NCBI GenBank assembly: GCA_020217115.1
Contig: JAIWOA010000046.1
Location: 1-10,000 of the forward strand
Direction: 5' to 3'
DNA from: Calditerrivibrio sp.
Lineage (GTDB): Bacteria > Chrysiogenota > Deferribacteres > Deferribacterales > Calditerrivibrionaceae
Length of the DNA stretch: 10,000 nucleotides
Part shown: positions 6,809 to 10,000 of the stretch, piece by piece
Layout of the letters: each line of letters opens with the position of its first letter
Position numbering within the stretch: the first letter of the stretch is position 1
Made by a program: the position numbers and the translations under genes
Notes under the pieces: model-generated
Told to the model about the DNA's origin: nothing
Databases searched by the model: none
Seen by the model: the letters and a program-made list of their open reading frames with translations, nothing else

Positions 6809-7048
6809 TCACCCCTTCAAATCTATAATTTTCCCCTCTTCTTCTTCAGGTATCAAAAACTTTTTCCCTTTGTTACCCTTATTGCCACCAGAGTTTTTAT
6901 TTTCATCTTTTTTTCTCTTGTCAACTATAACCATTTCCGTTTTCTTTAATTCCTCTACATCTTCAAGATTTTTATTCGCTTGATTCTGAAATTCTGAGGA
7001 AACTATTACAACCTTGTTGTCTACAGAACGGTCCTGTACATCCTGCAC
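6809..7048 (-). CDS. small flagellar-cluster protein with charged linker; 5' end probably disrupted
   Basis: As written, the longest frame with an accepted start begins at GTG 7046-7048 and gives 79 residues: a helical acidic part (NLEDVEELKKTEMVIVD), a low-complexity K/N/G stretch (NKNSGGNKGNKGKK), then an acidic patch and the C-terminus GKIIDLKG. From memory, small proteins of this layout, ending in 'G-I/V-I/V-D-L/I-K-G', sit just upstream of PilZ, DUF2802-type and FliK-like genes in flagellar clusters; function unknown. The GTG has no convincing ribosome-binding site. The same frame continues upstream without a stop to 7156 and reads convincingly (GPVDLQNVIGKISYVEKV), which suggests that the true start is further upstream and out of frame by one base. 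The stop TGA 6809-6811 sits five bases from the PilZ ATG. Confidence 0.62.
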   Translation of the reverse strand: MQDVQDRSVDNKVVIVSSEFQNQANKNLEDVEELKKTEMVIVDKRKKDENKNSGGNKGNKGKKFLIPEEEEGKIIDLKG

Positions 7049-7120
7049 CTTTTCTACATAGCTTATCTTACCTATAACATTTTGAAGATCAACAGGACCT
7101 ACCCCATATATATCTCCTAT
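7049..7120 (-). other. probable lost 5' end of the small gene: ribosome-binding site, ATG and G4 tract out of frame
   Basis: On the minus strand AGGAG (overlapping the cheR stop TAG, around 7114-7118) is followed six bases later by ATG at 7107-7105, but this frame reads ATG GGG TAG and stops. Adding one G to the run of four (7105-7102) would give MGVGPVDLQNVIGKISYVEK running straight into the frame of the 79-residue protein, for 99 residues in total. The arrangement looks like a normal gene start broken by one base, whether by sequencing error, mutation or a slippage-prone switch. Confidence 0.6.
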
Positions 7121-7947
7121 TTCACGTAAGCTATACCTGAGCCAAAGTTTACCATTTTAAATCTATCATCTATCTTACTCAACGTTTCCGAATGTCCCAG
7201 ATAAAGCTGCCCACCTATTTGAAGCGTCTTATAAAACATATCGACCACTTTTTTCTTTGCTTCAACATCAAAATATATAAGAACATTTCTACAAAATATA
7301 AAATCTGTCATCCCTATTTTACTTGAAGCCAACGATTCCATCAAATTAGCCTGAAAAAACTTAACCTTACTCTTTATTTCAGGTTTTAACTGAAAATCTA
7401 AACCATTCTTTACGAAATATTTTTCAATGATGGATGGCGTTACACCTCTAAAGGAAACCGAACGATAAATTCCCTTCTCAGCTATCGATATTACCTCAGT
7501 ATTTATATCTGTTGCATATATATCAAAATTATACTTCCCATATAAACCCTCTTCATTTAAAAGTATTGCTATTGAATAGGGTTCCTCACCGGAAGAGCAT
7601 GCAGCAGACCATATCTTGAAACTTCTCTTCCCCTTTGAAACAAGCTCAGGAATAACTTTTTTTATCATATGATCCATTTGAGCCCTTTCCCTGAGGAAAT
7701 AGGTTTCATTTATCGTAACGAGATTCATCAAAACCTTCATCTCTTCTCTTCTTTTAACATCATATTTCAGGTAATAGATATAATCTTTGTAAGAGGAGAA
7801 GTTAAGTTCAGAAAGCCTTTTAGTAAGCCTATTTTCCAGCAGGTATTTTTTGTTAATAGTAAAAGTTATCCCTGCATTTTTATATATAATATCAGCAAGT
7901 TCTGCAAACTCCTCATCCTTCATCTTAATAGTGCTTGAGATAATCAT
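7117..7947 (-). CDS. cheR: CheR-type chemotaxis protein glutamate methyltransferase
   Basis: The 276-residue protein transfers methyl groups from S-adenosylmethionine to glutamates of methyl-accepting chemotaxis proteins, setting receptor adaptation. The N-terminal helical domain (about 1-85) carries NRLTKRLSELNFSSYKDY and TINETYFLRE (78-87), the family's 'T.NET.FFR' motif. The Rossmann domain follows, with IWSAACSSGEEPYSIAILL (112-130) as the SAM-binding motif, IYATDIN (143-149), DFIFCRNVLIYFD (215-227) and GGQLYLGHSETL (245-256). Length is typical. There is no C-terminal pentapeptide-binding TPR extension. ATG 7945-7947 overlaps the stop of the STAS-HEAT gene (ATGA) with GGTGAG just before it; a second ATG eight codons later has no ribosome-binding site. 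No cheB, cheW or receptor gene is in the window, so this could be a specialised CheR serving the adjacent signalling genes. Confidence 0.94.
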   Translation of the reverse strand: MIISSTIKMKDEEFAELADIIYKNAGITFTINKKYLLENRLTKRLSELNFSSYKDYIYYLKYDVKRREEMKVLMNLVTINETYFLRERAQMDHMIKKVIPELVSKGKRSFKIWSAACSSGEEPYSIAILLNEEGLYGKYNFDIYATDINTEVISIAEKGIYRSVSFRGVTPSIIEKYFVKNGLDFQLKPEIKSKVKFFQANLMESLASSKIGMTDFIFCRNVLIYFDVEAKKKVVDMFYKTLQIGGQLYLGHSETLSKIDDRFKMVNFGSGIAYVK

Positions 7948-9362
7948 AACTCACCAACTATGGATTGTATTTTTTCTCTAACATATCTGTTTGTTTCTGT
8001 TTTTAAGAAATCTTTCAACTTATCTTTATAATCTGCTGGCTTTTTATCCTCAATAATTTCAATAGCTTTAAATCTCACCACCCAGATTTTATCATTTAAA
8101 GCATTATAAGCAGCTTCAGCTGCCATATCAGAGTTTATGAGAGCAAGGCTATTTAATGCCTCTTTTCTTATATCTTCATTCTCATCCTCAACCAGTTGAA
8201 AGATAAACTCTGAACAATCCAACCCAATATTACCCAAAGCTTCTATTATAGCAATCTTCACCTGAGTATCTACTTTAGGATAATTTTTTACCAAAACATC
8301 CACACATTTCTGAGATTTACAAAGTGCACCAACAGCTTTCACAGCAAAATAGGCAACCCATACATCTTTATCTGAAACCAGCTCAAGAATGTCATCTATT
8401 TTGTCAGTAGCTTTTATTCTAACTAAAGATGATGCTGCAGCTTCCCTTATCTTTATCGAATTCTCAGATAACATACTGAGCAAAATTCCTGGTACTTCAG
8501 GTTTATTATAATATGAAATAGCTTTTGCTAACTGAGTTCTAAGCTGTTCATCTTTCTCTCTACCAAGATGCTCTAAAAGAAATTTATAGGAAAAATCATC
8601 GTTTATAAGACTCAAGGCCTGTATCGCTATTCTTCTTAACCTCTCATCAGGACTTTCAAGATATTCCTTTATGGCAATAGAGTCGTTTTCATCCGCCAAC
8701 AAAGAGATTGTAGCTGCTGCAGCTTCTGCTACATCAATATGCTCACTTTTCAAAAACTGATATATCTCACCTTTGCAATCCTCCTCACCAAACCATCCTA
8801 AAACAAGTATTGCCCCCCTTACAACATTTGGGAAAGGACTTGTTAAACATTTTTTAACTTCTTCAACCATATCAAAACTATGTGATTTGCCAATTATCAT
8901 AACTGCAGCTTCAATAAGAATAGGATCTTCAGATTTTAAGAACTCTGCTATGAGATTTCTAAAGGTATCATCAAAATTGTTAGCAATAAATTCAATAACA
9001 GAATCGTTTAGCTCAGGATCCATAAGTAAGTAGATCAACTCATTTGGTTCATAGCTTCTAAAATCTTTGCCAATAGAAAAATGATCTATAAGATTGGATA
9101 TTTCCAGCATCTGAAATACCCCTTCTTGAACATTTGTCAGAATAAGCTTACTATTTTTTAATGTTGAAAGCTTTTTTATGGCAATAAGCTCGGCAATAAA
9201 TTTACTCTGGAGAAAAGATACATCTTTTAAATCAAGCCTTATCTCCTTTAATCCTTGAGAATTATTGATAAAATCCCTCGCATCCTTAAAATCATTTATT
9301 TCAGGGTTACCTGGTATTTTTATCACCACAACTCCATTTTCAGTGGGATTAATATTTGCCAT
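7944..9362 (-). CDS. STAS domain fused to a HEAT-repeat solenoid
   Basis: The product has 472 residues. Residues about 8-100 form a STAS-like domain: VVVIKIPG, then KEIRLDLKDVSFLQSKFIAELIAIKK at 39-64, then LILTNVQEGVFQMLEISNL at 73-91. Residues about 110-470 are roughly ten HEAT-type helical hairpins of about 30 residues (for example VVRGAILVLGWFGEEDC, RLRRIAIQALSLINDD, IREAAASSLVRI, VKIAIIEALGNIG, IRKEALNSLALIN). HEAT solenoids are protein-binding scaffolds. In the STAS part the position of the usual DSSG phosphoacceptor reads QSKF, so regulation by serine phosphorylation is doubtful. It lies three bases after a canonical STAS gene and overlaps cheR, so it may link the partner switch to chemotaxis proteins. 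ATG 9360-9362 is preceded by AAAGGGG. Confidence 0.85.
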   Translation of the reverse strand: MANINPTENGVVVIKIPGNPEINDFKDARDFINNSQGLKEIRLDLKDVSFLQSKFIAELIAIKKLSTLKNSKLILTNVQEGVFQMLEISNLIDHFSIGKDFRSYEPNELIYLLMDPELNDSVIEFIANNFDDTFRNLIAEFLKSEDPILIEAAVMIIGKSHSFDMVEEVKKCLTSPFPNVVRGAILVLGWFGEEDCKGEIYQFLKSEHIDVAEAAAATISLLADENDSIAIKEYLESPDERLRRIAIQALSLINDDFSYKFLLEHLGREKDEQLRTQLAKAISYYNKPEVPGILLSMLSENSIKIREAAASSLVRIKATDKIDDILELVSDKDVWVAYFAVKAVGALCKSQKCVDVLVKNYPKVDTQVKIAIIEALGNIGLDCSEFIFQLVEDENEDIRKEALNSLALINSDMAAEAAYNALNDKIWVVRFKAIEIIEDKKPADYKDKLKDFLKTETNRYVREKIQSIVGEL

Positions 9363-9365
9363 AGA

Positions 9366-9689
9366 TTACCCCTTTAAAGCTTGAGATTCATCCGGATATA
9401 TCTTGAATACCTTGTCAAGCCCTGTAAAGGCAAACATCTCCTTTATATCAGCCGACATGTCGCATAATCTGAGATTTTTACTATCCTTTTTACTCCTCTT
9501 TAAAAGATCTATAATTTCTCTCAAACCTGAACTGTTCATATACATTACACCCTTAAATGATAAAACTACCGTTCCAGTCTTTTTAAACATTTCGATAACA
9601 GAATTCTTTAGTTCAAGACCTGTTTGTGCATTAACCTCACCCTTCAAGTATACAACATTTGTTCCATTGACATCTTTTACTTCGAACAT
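9366..9689 (-). CDS. STAS-domain anti-sigma-factor-antagonist-type protein
   Basis: The 107-residue protein is a single STAS domain of the SpoIIAA/RsbV type. The phosphoacceptor region MNSSGLREI (51-59) keeps the SSG core, with N in place of the common D before it. The flanking strands VVYLKGEVN (12-20) and VVLSFKGVMYM (41-51) and the final LRLCDMSADIKEMFAFTGLDKVFKIY (73-98) fit the family closely. In partner switches such a protein is phosphorylated by a GHKL kinase/anti-sigma factor and dephosphorylated by a PP2C phosphatase. The phosphatase is the gene immediately upstream: its TAA touches this ATG with no intervening base. GGAGG at 9695-9699 lies five bases from the start. No kinase gene is in the window. 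The partner need not be a sigma factor; it could be a motility or chemotaxis component. Confidence 0.92.
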   Translation of the reverse strand: MFEVKDVNGTNVVYLKGEVNAQTGLELKNSVIEMFKKTGTVVLSFKGVMYMNSSGLREIIDLLKRSKKDSKNLRLCDMSADIKEMFAFTGLDKVFKIYPDESQALKG

Positions 9690-10000
9690 TTAGGCCTCCT
9701 TTTTTCTAATTACAAGTATTGTTATATCATCATTAAATTTCCTTCCCCTGCAAAAATTCTTCACATCTTCCATAATATTGTTAATTATTGTATCACAACT
9801 GAGCTCACTAAACATAATCAATTTAGATATGAGATTATCGTATCCATAAAGCTCATCCTCTGGATTCATCGCCTCAACAAGTCCATCGGTATACATAAAA
9901 GCTATATCTCCGTTCTCCAATTTAAAGCTTCCATTTTCATATTCCACATCATCAAACACACCCAAAAACAGGCCTTGTGCTGTTACCTTTTTTACCATCA
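9690..10000 (-). CDS. SpoIIE/RsbU-type PP2C serine phosphatase, C-terminal part (5' truncated by window edge)
   Basis: The frame enters from the right edge and ends at TAA 9690-9692, giving about 103 residues of the catalytic domain's end. The text LFLGVFDDVEYENGSFKLENGD matches the 'GlpLGl...y....v.L..GD' segment of SpoIIE-type phosphatases. It is followed by FMYTDGLVEAMNPEDELYG (the YTDG-E-N motif, D being metal-binding) and the terminal FNDDITILVIRK with the DD metal-binding pair. These residues coordinate the two metal ions that hydrolyse phosphoserine on STAS proteins. The ATG at 9996-9998 is internal to the domain, not a start. The N-terminal sensory or receiver region is outside the window. 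Direct contact with the STAS gene supports the pairing of enzyme and substrate. Confidence 0.9.
   Translation of the reverse strand, partial: MVKKVTAQGLFLGVFDDVEYENGSFKLENGDIAFMYTDGLVEAMNPEDELYGYDNLISKLIMFSELSCDTIINNIMEDVKNFCRGRKFNDDITILVIRKKEA

Noticed and set aside
6810..6812. GTG as the PilZ protein start
   Set aside because: The AAGGGG ribosome-binding site would overlap it; ATG 6804-6806 has proper spacing.
7944..9362. HEAT repeats as DNA-level tandem repeats or a CRISPR-like array
   Set aside because: Repeats are divergent at the nucleotide level and only visible in the protein; no array, spacer pattern or mobile element was seen anywhere in the window.
8773..9693. Plus-strand frames opposite the HEAT and STAS genes
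   Set aside because: Antisense shadows without start signals.

Overview
The window is AT-rich bacterial DNA with short intergenic gaps, Shine-Dalgarno starts and a tRNA gene that does not encode its own CCA end. Gene content (a TAXI-type TRAP transporter; a flagellar/chemotaxis accessory block with FliK-like, PilZ, membrane-anchored helix-turn-helix, CheR and STAS/PP2C genes) fits a motile anaerobic or microaerophilic Gram-negative bacterium. A Deferribacteres-like or deltaproteobacterium-like source is my guess from protein style, not a demonstrated assignment.

Left part (1-1451, + strand): the C-terminal half of a LysR-family regulator, a tRNA-Leu gene with the unusual anticodon AAG behind a good sigma70-type promoter, a 56-residue hypothetical protein, and a 141-residue integral membrane protein. 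The last gene converges on and overlaps by 8 bases the end of the next operon.

Middle (1444-4664, - strand): a two-gene TAXI TRAP transporter operon. The exported solute-binding protein comes first, followed by a fused 4TM/12TM permease. A perfect-consensus TTGACA/TATAAT promoter drives it, a terminator-like hairpin lies between the two genes (probable partial attenuation), and a terminator overlaps the coding ends of the permease and of the convergent gene.

Right part (4682-10000, - strand): one tightly packed operon running right to left. It encodes the C-terminal part of a SpoIIE/RsbU-type PP2C phosphatase, a stand-alone STAS protein, a STAS-HEAT-repeat fusion, a CheR methyltransferase, a small acidic/basic flagellar-cluster protein, a PilZ protein with a long helical insertion, a membrane-anchored coiled-coil/HTH protein and a FliK-like protein. 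Most junctions are 4-base overlaps or a few bases apart, implying translational coupling. The layout suggests a phosphorylation-dependent partner switch (PP2C + STAS) made together with chemotaxis and flagellar accessory proteins. The small gene between cheR and the PilZ gene has a good ribosome-binding site and ATG that are out of frame by one base with its body, at a run of four Gs.
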